DNA of 64,000 nt from JAEXOD01 sp043805435 (GCA_043805435.1 JAZDHY010000119.1:38020-102019); one strand, 5' to 3'; counted from the stretch's first letter, positions 28,500 through 37,682 are shown. The notes: generated from the sequence alone by a model not told the origin. Numbers and translations are program-made.

Positions 28500-31361
28500 A
28501 TGAAATTGCATAAATATTATTTAATAGTCTGTTTAATATTAGTAAGTTTTGTTTCTTTTGCACAAAAGAAAAATAGTGATTATAAACAGCTGGCTTTAGC
28601 TCACATGCAGTCCGGACGGTATGGCGAAGCAATAGAATTATTAAATAAATATGTAACTGCCAATCCTCGTGTTGCCGACGGTTACAATATACGAGGCCTT
28701 TGTTTTGAAAAAAGGGGACAGTATGAATACGCAGTATTGGATTTTAGAAGAGCAACAAAATTAGATAATAAAAATAATGAAATCCGTAAAAATTTAGATA
28801 GAGTTATTAGTATTTGGTATCCCATGTTAAACAAAAAAATACTCGGTTATCAAAGAGAAATAGCAATTAATGCAAATAAAGCAACAAATTATTTAGAAAT
28901 AGGAAAATGTTACCGATGGCTTGAACAGTGGAGTAAAGCCGAAGAATGGTATGATGAATACTTAAAGCGAGACGATAATGCTTCACCGGATGAAATAATT
29001 AGATATACGGAAATATTGGCGCAAACCAATAATTTGGTAAAAGGAGAAAAGATATTAAAAACATATGTTGATAGATATCCTACTGATTGGAGATTATGGA
29101 GCCGTTACGGATATTTTTTGTTATGGCTTGGAAAAGCAAAATTAGCCGAAAAGGCTTTTGAAAACGCACTTAGTTTTAAGCCGTTTTTTGTTGAAGCACA
29201 AGACGGCTTGGATTTAGCAAGAAGAGAAGGTTATGTAACAAAAGAAGATCCAAAGTCCTTTGAACAGCCCGAATATGCCATTGATAGACTTTCGAGAATG
29301 CTTAAACAAAATCCAAACGATTTAGACACACGTTTTAAGTTGATTGATGAACTTATTAAGGCTAAACGAATTGAAGAAGCTTATCAACAACTATTATATA
29401 TCGATTCAAATGCACCGGGAGATCCTCGATTCCAAGAAAAATATGATTATGTCTTGGATTATAGAGATACAAATTATAAATCGCAAATTGAAAAACTAAC
29501 TGCAAAATTAGAAAAGAACCCAAAAGATAAAACTTCAGTTAAGGAAATTGCGCAATATTATGAATATTTGCAAGATTACGATAATGCAATAGCTGTTTTG
29601 GAAAAATATTTTACGGATGTACCTGATGAAAAAGATGCGGACTTAAAATATACTTATGCGGTAATATTGGCATGGAGCCAAAATTTTGATGACGCTATTG
29701 TTGCAATGGATGATGTTTTATCCATTGAGCCTGATAATTTAAAGTATCAGCTGTTTCGTGCACAGCTTTCGGTTTGGACGGGAAGAGATTTGGAAAGTGC
29801 GGAAGTTTATTTGAATAATGTGCTTGCCAAAGAGCCCGAAAATTTAGAAGCATTAATAAGTATGGGATCCTTAAAGTTAGGGCAAAATGATTTTGAGGCT
29901 GCCCAAAGTTATTCGGATAAAGCAAAAGCAATTGCACCTGAAAATCCTGATTTGGCCAGACTAAATGATGATATCCAACTTCATAAAGAAAGAGCAGAAC
30001 AAGAAAGACAATACTTGATTTTGGAAGACGGAAGAAAACAGGTAATGGCAGGCAATTGTGCCGATGCAATAAGTTATTACCAGCAATATTTGGATGCTGC
30101 CGGCCCAAATGACCAAGTTCGTAAAGAAATGGGTGATGTTTATTTTTGTGCAAAAGATTATAATGAAGCTTTGACTATTTACAACGATCTGCTTACTAAT
30201 AACGGATTTGATTATGATATTGGAATGCAGCGTGCTAAAGTCTACTTTGCCATGGGTGATTCAATAAATGCACTTAGTGCATTTAAAGAGGTAGTTAAAG
30301 AAGAACCTGAGGATTTTGAGGCGAATTTATATTTAGGAGACGCCTATGCCAAAGTTGGCATATTTGATACGGCCAGAGCCGTTTACGACTCCTTAAGGTC
30401 ACGTGATTTGGATTCGACACAAATTGCTTTGTTAGATATGCGAAAAAGCTGGGTGGCAAGTGCCGGGTTTTCCAATATAATCTCAAATTTCCCGTCAGCC
30501 ATCGGATTAGCACCATCTGGTGCGTTTTACAGCGATAATTTGGGATTTAAATTATACAAATATGGAGGCAGGCTGGAGTTTGGTACTGCAAGTTTTCTAT
30601 CGCTGGGAGTTTCGTTTTTCCAAAACAAAGTCCAATCGGATACAGAATCGCGGGCATTTAATGTATTTAAAGGGCATGTTTATGTGAGGATTTCGGAAAG
30701 GATAAATGCCGGTGCCGGTTATGGTACTGTTAATTCTTTGGGAATTGCTTCAAAAAAGGAAACGGACGCATTTATAACTTATGCAATTAAAGACCGAATT
30801 ACCTTGCAGGGAACTTATTTACGTACAGATGCATCATTGCTGCTTTATTCTTCTAATCTTATTAATGTTAGATATGATGCTGATCATTATAGAATAAATG
30901 CAAACTATACTCATCCTAACGGTATTGTTGTTTTAGGTTATTTCCAATATATCAAAGTATATCAGATGGATGAAACATATGGAAACAATGAAGGCAACGA
31001 TTTGCAATTAAGAGTTGGACGGAAGTTTGATAAAGAGTTAACTGCCGGTTATGAATATTTCTTTTCTAATTACAGATATACAACCCCGTTATACTATTCG
31101 CCAAATAATTTTTCATCGCATGCTTTATGGGGCGAATATTTAGCCGACGAGTCTAAGGAATATTCATTAACGCTTGGCGGAAGATTAGGTTACGTGCCTG
31201 TAAGTGATTTTGTTATTATGGAAGGATATGCTGCCGGTGAATATAAACCAATGGAAAAGCTTATTATTCAAGCCAAATTAACAATGGGAAGTTCATCGCG
31301 AAATGATTCGAGCTATAAATACGTATCAGGATTCCTTTCTGCTTATTGGTCTATTTATTGA
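28500..31361 (+). CDS. outer-membrane beta-barrel protein with N-terminal TPR solenoid (YaiO/BcsC/PgaA-like layout)
   Basis: A 953-residue protein with a signal peptide (MKLHKYYLIVCLILVSFVSF, ending near FAQ). A run of tetratricopeptide repeats occupies about residues 25-640, with units such as MQSGRYGEAIELLNKYVTAN and YEYAVLDFRRATKLD. About 300 residues of alternating beta strands follow and end YVSGFLSAYWSIY, typical of an outer-membrane barrel. The layout matches exopolysaccharide export porins such as PgaA and BcsC, or YaiO-like barrels, where the TPR part lies in the periplasm and guides the polymer. No polysaccharide synthase gene is adjacent, so an export role is only suggested. It follows the glycosyltransferase cluster on the same strand. 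Confidence 0.8.
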   Translation: MKLHKYYLIVCLILVSFVSFAQKKNSDYKQLALAHMQSGRYGEAIELLNKYVTANPRVADGYNIRGLCFEKRGQYEYAVLDFRRATKLDNKNNEIRKNLDRVISIWYPMLNKKILGYQREIAINANKATNYLEIGKCYRWLEQWSKAEEWYDEYLKRDDNASPDEIIRYTEILAQTNNLVKGEKILKTYVDRYPTDWRLWSRYGYFLLWLGKAKLAEKAFENALSFKPFFVEAQDGLDLARREGYVTKEDPKSFEQPEYAIDRLSRMLKQNPNDLDTRFKLIDELIKAKRIEEAYQQLLYIDSNAPGDPRFQEKYDYVLDYRDTNYKSQIEKLTAKLEKNPKDKTSVKEIAQYYEYLQDYDNAIAVLEKYFTDVPDEKDADLKYTYAVILAWSQNFDDAIVAMDDVLSIEPDNLKYQLFRAQLSVWTGRDLESAEVYLNNVLAKEPENLEALISMGSLKLGQNDFEAAQSYSDKAKAIAPENPDLARLNDDIQLHKERAEQERQYLILEDGRKQVMAGNCADAISYYQQYLDAAGPNDQVRKEMGDVYFCAKDYNEALTIYNDLLTNNGFDYDIGMQRAKVYFAMGDSINALSAFKEVVKEEPEDFEANLYLGDAYAKVGIFDTARAVYDSLRSRDLDSTQIALLDMRKSWVASAGFSNIISNFPSAIGLAPSGAFYSDNLGFKLYKYGGRLEFGTASFLSLGVSFFQNKVQSDTESRAFNVFKGHVYVRISERINAGAGYGTVNSLGIASKKETDAFITYAIKDRITLQGTYLRTDASLLLYSSNLINVRYDADHYRINANYTHPNGIVVLGYFQYIKVYQMDETYGNNEGNDLQLRVGRKFDKELTAGYEYFFSNYRYTTPLYYSPNNFSSHALWGEYLADESKEYSLTLGGRLGYVPVSDFVIMEGYAAGEYKPMEKLIIQAKLTMGSSSRNDSSYKYVSGFLSAYWSIY

Positions 31362-31532
31362 TTTGGGGAGTAATACCAAACAAATAACAAGTTAGTTAGG
31401 AAAACAATTATTTAGAAATATTGCAACTCGTTTTTTTAATTAAAATATTTATCTGTTTCCAAAGTTAAACAAACCGAATTTTAATTTGGGTAAAAATAAA
31501 AGAATGGCTATTTTGTGGACAAAAACAATGTC

Positions 31533-31723
31533 ACCCCGATGGGGTTTTTGCGATTATTTTTTCGTTTTTTCTATAATCATGTCATCCCTCCGGGATTAAA
31601 AACACATAGTAACATATTACAATACAGTACTTTAGCATACAATTATTCCTCTAAAGCACGGGAGAGCCGTGCCATGTTTGTAACCAAACGCACCACCACC
31701 AATCCCCAGAACTCCGGCGGAGT
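31533..31723. repeat. cluster of REP-like GC-rich palindromes (left cluster)
   Basis: Four small hairpins in an otherwise AT-rich gap: accccgatggggt (31533-31545), atccctccgggat (31584-31596), gcacgg/ccgtgc around gagag (31656-31672) and actccggcggagt (31711-31723). Three of the four have 5-bp stems with 3-base loops; the third has a 6-bp stem around a 5-base loop. Their similar form, and a matching cluster 1 kb away, mark them as REP-like interspersed elements. Confidence 0.65.
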
Positions 31724-31920
31724 TACATGTTCTTTTTCTTGTATTCCTGGTAATTCGCCAGTTTTCACACAGTCTGTTTAAGGCGTGAAGGATAAAAGGA
31801 GTAATTTCCGGTTTTAACCTAAGATTATAATACCCAAATAAATCAATTTTAACACATCCTGTAAAGTTTACGCTACAAAAAAACACATGCCTATAGGCAA
31901 ATATTTTTCCACAGATAAAA

Positions 31921-31936
31921 TGTGATTTGTTTCACA
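31921..31936. promoter_or_regulatory. CRP/FNR-family operator, TGTGA-N6-TCACA
   Basis: tgtgatttgtttcaca has both half-sites of the CRP consensus exactly, with the standard 6-base spacer. Its centre lies about 60 bases upstream of the start point predicted from the nearby -33/-7 elements, the classical position for activation from upstream of the polymerase. Confidence 0.6.
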
Positions 31937-31951
31937 CAATAAATATTTCGA

Positions 31952-31983
31952 TTTGTTTTTATTTGATAGTTATATTATCTTTG
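31952..31983 (+). promoter_or_regulatory. Bacteroidota-type promoter (TTTG-N20-TATCTTTG)
   Basis: TTTG at 31952-31955 and TATCTTTG at 31976-31983 match the -33 and -7 elements of Bacteroidota promoters (TTTG, TAnnTTTG), with a 20-base gap between them. Transcription would start near 31989 and leave a leader of about 110 bases before the gene at 32101. Confidence 0.5.
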
Positions 31984-32100
31984 TCTGTAAACGTAAATTT
32001 ATGCGTTAGTAAGATAATTGAAGTGTTTTAATAAAAGTGTAAAATACAGCTAAACTTTTAGTAAAAATGTTCGATTATTTAATAAAAAGTTATAATAAAA

Positions 32101-32472
32101 ATGATAGAATTAAAAATACCAAATAATACTGCAGTAATGCTGATAACCGAAAGGATGAAACTTGAATTTGAACAGAGGGTAAAATTCAAAATGTATCCTT
32201 ACGGTACTACTATTTTTTCTTTAAGCTATGATGAATTAATAGAATTAGCGGAAATATCGGCTTTGGATTTGGTTTTTCTTTTACCTGCAGGAATACATTA
32301 TGAAAATAATAATTTGGGTTCAATTTTATTTAAAGCCATCTGTTCTTTATCTAAAGTATTCCAATATGAAGAATTTAATGCTTATTCAATGGTTCGTGTT
32401 AACCGGATATATAAACCTATTCAAGATTTGTTCAAAAACAGCGAAAAAAACAATTCGTTTTTGAATAATTAA
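32101..32472 (+). CDS. hypothetical protein behind a CRP/FNR-like site
   Basis: A 123-residue soluble protein without signal peptide or membrane helix. Residues about 40-80 (YGTTIFSLSYDELIELAEIS, then a short hydrophobic ALDLVFLLPAG) are the most ordered-looking part; the C-terminus is polar. It stands alone between two palindrome clusters, with a candidate promoter and CRP/FNR-type operator about 120-180 bases upstream, so its expression may follow oxygen, cAMP or redox signals. I recognise no family and cannot suggest a function. Confidence 0.6.
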   Translation: MIELKIPNNTAVMLITERMKLEFEQRVKFKMYPYGTTIFSLSYDELIELAEISALDLVFLLPAGIHYENNNLGSILFKAICSLSKVFQYEEFNAYSMVRVNRIYKPIQDLFKNSEKNNSFLNN

Positions 32473-32714
32473 GTCTATATCCAATTTTTTAAAATTTATC
32501 ATCCAAGGATATTCATCAAATAATCCAAATAGGTCATTGGAAATGAAATTATAATGACTTTAATTTGAAAAAGAAAGCTAAACAATTATAATATAACAAG
32601 TTAATTATTTCTAATGCATAACGATTGTGTATTAACAAGTCATCATTATTTGCCCTTTATTTAAATACAATTTTTTCAAAGCCTCACTCATTTAAGATAA
32701 ATGCTGAGCAATAT

Positions 32715-32903
32715 ATTTCAGCCACAGCGTGGTGAAATGTTTATAGCAAAATCAGCCGGCAGACGCGAAATAAGCCCCGTCGGGGCGACACACAACATGT
32801 TATGATACAAAACGTTACAGGTGATATAATGCCGCTCCGCTGGAGCTAAAACCAATATCGTAGGGTACTGTTTTCCTATAAACATTTCGCCCAACAAGTG
32901 GGC
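32715..32903. repeat. cluster of REP-like GC-rich palindromes (right cluster)
   Basis: Four hairpins: atttcagccac against gtggtgaaat with loop agc and one unpaired g (32715-32738), gccccgtcggggc (32774-32786), gctccgctggagc (32834-32846) and gccca/tgggc around acaag (32889-32903). The second and third share the 5-bp stem, 3-base loop form of most hairpins in the cluster 1 kb to the left, so both clusters likely belong to one dispersed repeat family. Confidence 0.65.
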
Positions 32904-33083
32904 TGGTACCTATAAAAATATAATTTTCTGTTTATTTATGCCCCAAACTTATAACTATAAGTTATTTATTATTCCCATTCGTAATATCCAATGACTAATT
33001 TGGATTTATTACTATTATTGAGTTTTTTATTAACAAATGTAATAATTTGATATTTTTGAAAAGTCCTCAAAATGTTTTATCTT

Positions 33084-33091
33084 TAAATTTG
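33084..33091 (+). promoter_or_regulatory. candidate Bacteroidota-type -7 element for birA
   Basis: TAAATTTG matches the TAnnTTTG consensus and lies 28 bases before the TTG start of birA, nearly the same distance as the identical octamer before the gene at 28500. A TTTG ending at 33059 is the only nearby -33 candidate and is spaced rather far (24 bases). Confidence 0.35.
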
Positions 33092-33119
33092 TATTATAAT
33101 ATTATATAAGAGGTTTAAT

Positions 33120-33887
33120 TTGTTTAAAATAGAAAGCTTTGATATAAAGCTTGATACCGAAATTTTAGGTAGAAATTTTATTTATTGTGAAGAGGCAGAA
33201 TCTTCCAATACAGTTTTGTTAAATGATGCGCAATATGATAAAGAAGGGGCAGTTTTTTTAGTTGAAAACCAAACAAAAGGACGCGGCCGATTAGGCAGAG
33301 TTTGGGATACAACCCCGGATAATAATTTAACATTTTCGGTATTGTTAAAAGAAACATTCATAAATCAAAATCCAAATTTAATAAGTTTAGCAGCAGGTTT
33401 AGCTGTTGCACAATCAATTGAAAACTTATATCAATTAAAAGTTGACCTTAAATGGCCAAATGATGTATTAATTGACGGAAAAAAACTTTGTGGTATTTTG
33501 TGCGAATCTGTTTCTCAAAGTAATGTTATTTCTAAAATTGTTGTTGGTATTGGAATTAATGTAAACCAATCGAATTTTCCGGCTAGATATAATATTGTAC
33601 CTACTTCTATAAAAAAAGAGTGCAAAAAAATTGTACAGCGCGAACGTTTGTTAAGCGAAGTACTGAACAATTTTGAAGTTATTTTAAACACTCTTATGGT
33701 TAACCCTAATCAAGTTTTAGAAGATTGGAGAGGCCGCTGCAGAATGATAGGCGAAAAAATTAAAATTGTCGAAAACGAAAAAGAAATATTTGGAATTTTT
33801 GAAGATATTGATAATGACGGATGTTTGTTGTTAAAACAAAATGATAAAATCGAAAAGATAAGTTTTGGAGATGTAAGTTTACGCTAA
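33120..33887 (+). CDS. birA: biotin-[acetyl-CoA-carboxylase] ligase
   Basis: A 255-residue biotin protein ligase that makes biotinyl-AMP from biotin and ATP and attaches biotin to the carrier protein of biotin-dependent carboxylases. The biotinyl-AMP loop GRGRLGR lies at about residues 54-60 and KWPNDV at about 111-116 with the catalytic lysine region; KKLCGILCE follows. A small C-terminal SH3-like domain is present (about 205-255). It has no N-terminal winged helix, so it is a group I enzyme and not a DNA-binding repressor. The start is TTG, preceded by AGAGG. It opens a long same-strand run of housekeeping genes. Confidence 0.93.
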   Translation: MFKIESFDIKLDTEILGRNFIYCEEAESSNTVLLNDAQYDKEGAVFLVENQTKGRGRLGRVWDTTPDNNLTFSVLLKETFINQNPNLISLAAGLAVAQSIENLYQLKVDLKWPNDVLIDGKKLCGILCESVSQSNVISKIVVGIGINVNQSNFPARYNIVPTSIKKECKKIVQRERLLSEVLNNFEVILNTLMVNPNQVLEDWRGRCRMIGEKIKIVENEKEIFGIFEDIDNDGCLLLKQNDKIEKISFGDVSLR

Positions 33888-33923
33888 TATTTTTTTTATA
33901 TCAAATTGAAGTAATAAATAATT

Positions 33924-35075
33924 ATGCAGGTTTATTTAGATAACGCCGCAACTACTCCTATTCACCCAAAAGTACTTGAAGCAATGCTGCCGTATTTTAA
34001 GGAATCTTTTGGCAATCCTTCTTCCATACATTCATATGGCACAAAAGTACGTGTTGCAATTGAAGAAGCGCGCGAGACTATTGCAGAAACGATCAATTGT
34101 AAAGCAAGCGAAATTTATTTTTTAAGCGGCGGTACGGAAGCAAATAATTTTGCTATTAAAGGGATAATTAATGCCGCCTTCAGAGAAAGCGGTAAAAACA
34201 GATTATTGACATCTGAAATTGAACATCATGCAGTTTTAGATACAATTAGATATCTAGCAAAAGATAATTTGATTATATATCCTAAATTAACAAATTACGG
34301 AACTGTAAGTTTGGCTGATTTGCGACCTTTATTAACCGAACAATTTTTGTTTGCCTCGTTTATGCATGTTAATAACGAAATTGGCTGCGTTAATGATCTG
34401 CAGGGAATATCGAGTTTATTAAATGACAATAATATTTTATTCCATTCCGATTGTGTGCAAAGCTTTTGTAAATATAATATTGATGTAAAAAAAATAAATA
34501 TAGATTCAATTACAGGATCATCACATAAAATTAACGGCCCAAAAGGGACCGGGTTTGCTTATATTAAAACCGGCACACCTATGGAATCGTTTATGCTTGG
34601 CGGTTCGCAGGAAAGGAACAGAAGAGGAGGAACAGAAAACGTTCCGGGAATAATAGGTTTTGCCTCAGCAGTAAAAATTTTCAGGCAGGAGAGGAATAAT
34701 TATTACAATACAGCAGCTCAATTAAAAGATTATTTTATAAATGGGCTTAAACAAATAGATAATAAAGGAATTATTATAAATTCCGAAAAGAACAGTTCGC
34801 CATATATATTAAATGTGTCTTTTAATTCAAATTATTACAAAAATGATATTGAAGCAATTTTAGTATATCTGGATATAAATGGCGTAGCTGCCTCAGGCGG
34901 TGCGGCATGTAGTTCGGGTACCTTAAAACCATCGCATGTATTGCTTGGGATTGGTGCCGATGTAAATAATGCCAAAGGTACTATCAGATTTTCGTTTGGG
35001 TTTCAAAATACATTAAATGAAATTGATTACACTTTAAGTGTAATCAATAAGTTGTTAAAACAAATTAAAAAATAG
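33924..35075 (+). CDS. cysteine desulfurase (NifS/IscS-like)
   Basis: A 383-residue PLP-dependent enzyme that converts cysteine to alanine and passes the sulfur, as a persulfide, to Fe-S cluster or tRNA thiolation pathways. Visible motifs are the N-terminal YLDNAATTP, the PLP lysine in SSHKINGPKG (about residue 202) and the persulfide cysteine in GGAACSSGT (residue 329) on a short loop of the NifS/IscS class I type. It lies 36 bases after birA and 7 bases before era. No scaffold gene (iscU/sufU) is adjacent, so whether it serves Fe-S assembly or tRNA modification is open. Confidence 0.93.
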   Translation: MQVYLDNAATTPIHPKVLEAMLPYFKESFGNPSSIHSYGTKVRVAIEEARETIAETINCKASEIYFLSGGTEANNFAIKGIINAAFRESGKNRLLTSEIEHHAVLDTIRYLAKDNLIIYPKLTNYGTVSLADLRPLLTEQFLFASFMHVNNEIGCVNDLQGISSLLNDNNILFHSDCVQSFCKYNIDVKKINIDSITGSSHKINGPKGTGFAYIKTGTPMESFMLGGSQERNRRGGTENVPGIIGFASAVKIFRQERNNYYNTAAQLKDYFINGLKQIDNKGIIINSEKNSSPYILNVSFNSNYYKNDIEAILVYLDINGVAASGGAACSSGTLKPSHVLLGIGADVNNAKGTIRFSFGFQNTLNEIDYTLSVINKLLKQIKK

Positions 35076-35082
35076 GCTATTT

Positions 35083-35994
35083 ATGGATATAAAAGTAGGA
35101 TACGTAACTATTATCGGCAATCCTAATGCAGGTAAATCAACATTATTAAATGCTTTTTTAGGTCAAAAGCTTTCAATAATTTCATCAAAACCACAAACTA
35201 CCAGAAAAAGAATTCTTGGTATTTTAAGCGATGAACAATCACAAATTATCTTTTTAGATACTCCGGGAATATTAAAACCGAATTATTTATTACAGGATAA
35301 AATGGTTGAAATAATTAATGTTTCAATACATGATGCTGATGTTTTGTTGTATATTTTAGATATACACGATGATCCTCAGGGCGAAAAATTATTTGCTACC
35401 GAAGTGTATAATAAATCGATGAAGAATATTACAAAAAAAAGAATTTTAGTACTAAATAAAACTGATATTGCTAATGAAACAATTGTAAACCAATTAGTTG
35501 ATAGTTATAAAGCAAAAGAACTTTTTGATTATGTTATTCCGGTTTCTTCTTTATTAAAAAGCAATATAGATTTACTAAAGGAAAAAGTATTAGAACTTTT
35601 ACCGGTTGGAGTAAAATTTTATCCCGATGACCAAATTTCAAATGAAAACGAAAGATTTTTTGTGTCTGAAATTATTAGAGAAAAAATATTTGAGTTGTAT
35701 CGCGAAGAAATTCCCTACAGCAGCGAAGTTGTGGTTGAAGAGTATAACGAAAGACCAAACAAAAAAGACTTTATATCGGCAGTAATATTACTTGAAAGAG
35801 ATACTCAAAAAGGTATAATACTTGGTAAAGGCGGCGAAGCAATAAAAAAACTTAGTACAATGGCCCGTAAAGATATAGAAGAATTTATTGGCAAAGAAGT
35901 TTATTTGGAATTAAGAGTTAAAGAAAAAAGCAATTGGAGAAAAGATCCTAAAGCTTTAAAATCTTTTGGGTATTTTACCGGTTCCGAAGAGTAG
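35083..35994 (+). CDS. era: GTPase Era
   Basis: A 303-residue essential GTPase that binds 16S rRNA and assists maturation of the small ribosomal subunit. The G domain shows the Walker A loop GNPNAGKST (residues 11-19), the switch I sequence QTTRKRI, DTPG at 59-62 and NKTD at about 125-128. The C-terminal KH RNA-binding domain spans about residues 200-290, with GKGGEAIKKL as its GxxG core and the typical ending ELRVKEKSNWRKDPKALKSF. Length and all motifs are normal. It is followed directly by an EamA transporter gene. Confidence 0.96.
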   Translation: MDIKVGYVTIIGNPNAGKSTLLNAFLGQKLSIISSKPQTTRKRILGILSDEQSQIIFLDTPGILKPNYLLQDKMVEIINVSIHDADVLLYILDIHDDPQGEKLFATEVYNKSMKNITKKRILVLNKTDIANETIVNQLVDSYKAKELFDYVIPVSSLLKSNIDLLKEKVLELLPVGVKFYPDDQISNENERFFVSEIIREKIFELYREEIPYSSEVVVEEYNERPNKKDFISAVILLERDTQKGIILGKGGEAIKKLSTMARKDIEEFIGKEVYLELRVKEKSNWRKDPKALKSFGYFTGSEE

Positions 35995-35995
35995 C

Positions 35996-36943
35996 ATGAA
36001 TTTTACAAAAAGCAAATATTTTGGCGAGGCTGTTTTATTACTTGTTACATTCTTTTGGGGTGTTACATTTGTAGCGGTAAAATCGTCTTTAAAAGATATT
36101 TCGCCAATGCTTTTTTTAGCAATACGTTTTTCAATTGCAGCAATATTATTTCTTCCGTTGTTATATAACTACCGCGATAAATTAAATTTAAAATCCGTTT
36201 TGCCCGGTTTGCTGCTTGGTGTGTTAATATTTTTATCGTTTGCTGCCCAAACAACAGGATTGCAATTTACAACAGCCACAAAGTCGGGTTTTTTAACCGG
36301 TTCGCTTGTAGTTATGGTACCCTTTTTCCAATTAATTATCAAAAAGAAAAAACCGACAAAAGGTGCTGTTATTGGTATTCTTTTTGTGTTTGCCGGCATT
36401 TTTATTTTATCGAGCGGTGGAAAATCAATTTATTCGTTTTTGGATGAATTGGGGAGTGATTTTAATATTGGTGATGTGTTAACTCTTGTTTGTGCGGTTA
36501 TTTTTGCCGTAGAAGTTGTTTATTTGGATATTTTCTCCTCAAAATATAATCTTTGGGTTTTAGTTTTTTCTCAATTGGCTGTAACAGCAATATTAGGTTT
36601 TGTTTTTGCCTTTATTTTTAACGCAACAAATTTTGAACCATACAAGTTGAGCTTTACTAGTAACTTATTTGTCGGTTTAATTTATACGGCAGTTTTTGCT
36701 ACTTTAATAAATACAATTTTACAAACAAAGTATCAAAAATCCGTATCTCCGGCAAAGGCCGGAATTATTTATTCGTTTGAACCAATATTTTCGGCAATAT
36801 TTGCATTTATATTATTAAATGAAACCATGAATGAACTAAGTTATATTGGCTGTTTATTAATTTTTGTAGGTTTGGCTTTATCCGAAATATTTGATAATAT
36901 TATGGAAAAAAGATGGAAAACAAATTATGCAGAGCTGAAATAA
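35996..36943 (+). CDS. EamA/DMT-family transporter
   Basis: About 315 residues with ten membrane helices in two EamA repeats (about residues 10-135 and 160-300). The start FGEAVLLLVTFFWGVTFVAV and the later SPAKAGIIYSFEPIFSAIFA are typical of the drug/metabolite transporter superfamily, which exports amino acids, nucleosides or other metabolites. I set the start at the ATG one base after the era stop; an ATG 30 bases earlier, inside era, would only add polar residues. Substrate cannot be inferred. Its 3' end overlaps the acylphosphatase gene by 31 bases. Confidence 0.9.
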   Translation: MNFTKSKYFGEAVLLLVTFFWGVTFVAVKSSLKDISPMLFLAIRFSIAAILFLPLLYNYRDKLNLKSVLPGLLLGVLIFLSFAAQTTGLQFTTATKSGFLTGSLVVMVPFFQLIIKKKKPTKGAVIGILFVFAGIFILSSGGKSIYSFLDELGSDFNIGDVLTLVCAVIFAVEVVYLDIFSSKYNLWVLVFSQLAVTAILGFVFAFIFNATNFEPYKLSFTSNLFVGLIYTAVFATLINTILQTKYQKSVSPAKAGIIYSFEPIFSAIFAFILLNETMNELSYIGCLLIFVGLALSEIFDNIMEKRWKTNYAELK

Positions 36944-37200
36944 CAGCCTCAGGTCTTGTACAGGGGGTTGGATTTAGGTATTTTGTTTTACAGCATGCAA
37001 AGATGCTTAATTTGAATGGATATGTAAAAAATTTATATACGGGTGAAGTTTTAACAGTAGTTGAAGGCGAAAAATATAAAATTGATGTGTTGTTTGTAAA
37101 AATAAAAACCGGTCCAAGTTATTCGCGAGTTACAAAGGTTACTATTGACTGGGAAGAATACAAAAATGAATTTAAAACGTTTGATGTGAGGTATAGTTGA
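36913..37200 (+). CDS. acyP: acylphosphatase
   Basis: A 95-residue enzyme hydrolysing acyl phosphates such as acetyl phosphate and 1,3-bisphosphoglycerate. The phosphate-binding loop GLVQGVGFRYFV (residues about 14-25) contains the catalytic arginine, and GYVKNLYTGEV (about 36-46) the catalytic asparagine. The size is that of the whole family. The start lies within the end of the transporter gene, and its stop shares bases with the TTG start of ispF (TTGA), so the three are translationally coupled. Confidence 0.93.
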   Translation: MENKLCRAEITASGLVQGVGFRYFVLQHAKMLNLNGYVKNLYTGEVLTVVEGEKYKIDVLFVKIKTGPSYSRVTKVTIDWEEYKNEFKTFDVRYS

Positions 37201-37679
37201 ATAATTTTAGAATTGGTTTTGGTTATGATGTCCATCAAATTACTGAAAATAGAAAAATGTTTTTAGGTGGTGTTGAAATTCCATATACAAAAGGTTTTTT
37301 TGGCCATTCCGATGCCGATATTTTACTTCATGCGGTTTGTGATGCTTTATTGGGGGCTTTAGCCCTTGGCGATATTGGAAAACATTTTCCCGATACGGAT
37401 AAAAATTATGAAGGTTATGATAGTAAAAATTTTGTAAAAAAAGTATTTGAATTGATAAAAACCGAAGGGTATGGTTTAGGCAATTTAGATTGTACAATTA
37501 TTTTACAAAAACCTAAAATTGCGCCATTTATAAACGATATGGTAAAAACAATTGCTGAATTACTTGAAAGTGATATTTCTCAAGTTTCAATTAAAGCAAC
37601 CACACCGGAAAAAATGGGATTTAACGGAAGAGAAGAAGGGGCAGAAGCGTACGCTGTTGTTCTGTTATATAAGGAATAA
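37197..37679 (+). CDS. ispF: 2-C-methyl-D-erythritol 2,4-cyclodiphosphate synthase
   Basis: A 160-residue zinc enzyme of the non-mevalonate isoprenoid pathway that cyclises CDP-methylerythritol 2-phosphate with release of CMP. The metal ligands are visible in GFGYDVHQ (Asp and His, about residues 8-15) and in GHSDADILLHA (about 36-46). The C-terminal TTPEKMGFNGREEGAEAYAV is the CMP/substrate site signature. The start is a TTG overlapping the acyP stop by three bases. Its presence shows that isoprenoids are made by the MEP pathway. Confidence 0.96.
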   Translation: MNNFRIGFGYDVHQITENRKMFLGGVEIPYTKGFFGHSDADILLHAVCDALLGALALGDIGKHFPDTDKNYEGYDSKNFVKKVFELIKTEGYGLGNLDCTIILQKPKIAPFINDMVKTIAELLESDISQVSIKATTPEKMGFNGREEGAEAYAVVLLYKE

Positions 37680-37682
37680 TTT

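Larger units (their letters stand above)
31362..32100. other. long intergenic region with palindromes, CRP/FNR-like site and promoter
   Basis: No credible gene in 739 bases. The left half (31533-31723) holds four short GC-rich hairpins listed separately. The right half holds a CRP/FNR-type palindrome (31921) and a Bacteroidota-type promoter (31952-31983) for the gene at 32101. A short palindrome tgcctataggca also lies at 31888-31899. The open frame across the hairpins looks like translated repeat rather than protein. Confidence 0.6.
32473..33119. other. intergenic region with second palindrome cluster
   Basis: No gene is supported in these 647 bases. The middle (32715-32903) carries four hairpins like those at 31.5-31.7 kb, and the right end a -7 element for birA. 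The remainder is plain AT-rich sequence. Confidence 0.6.

Noticed and set aside
31515..31781. Open frame of 88 codons on the plus strand
   Set aside because: It runs through four GC-rich palindromes; the translation is a by-product of the repeats and has no ribosome site.
31632..31886. Open frame of 84 codons on the minus strand
   Set aside because: Same palindromic region read on the other strand; no ribosome site and no recognisable domain.
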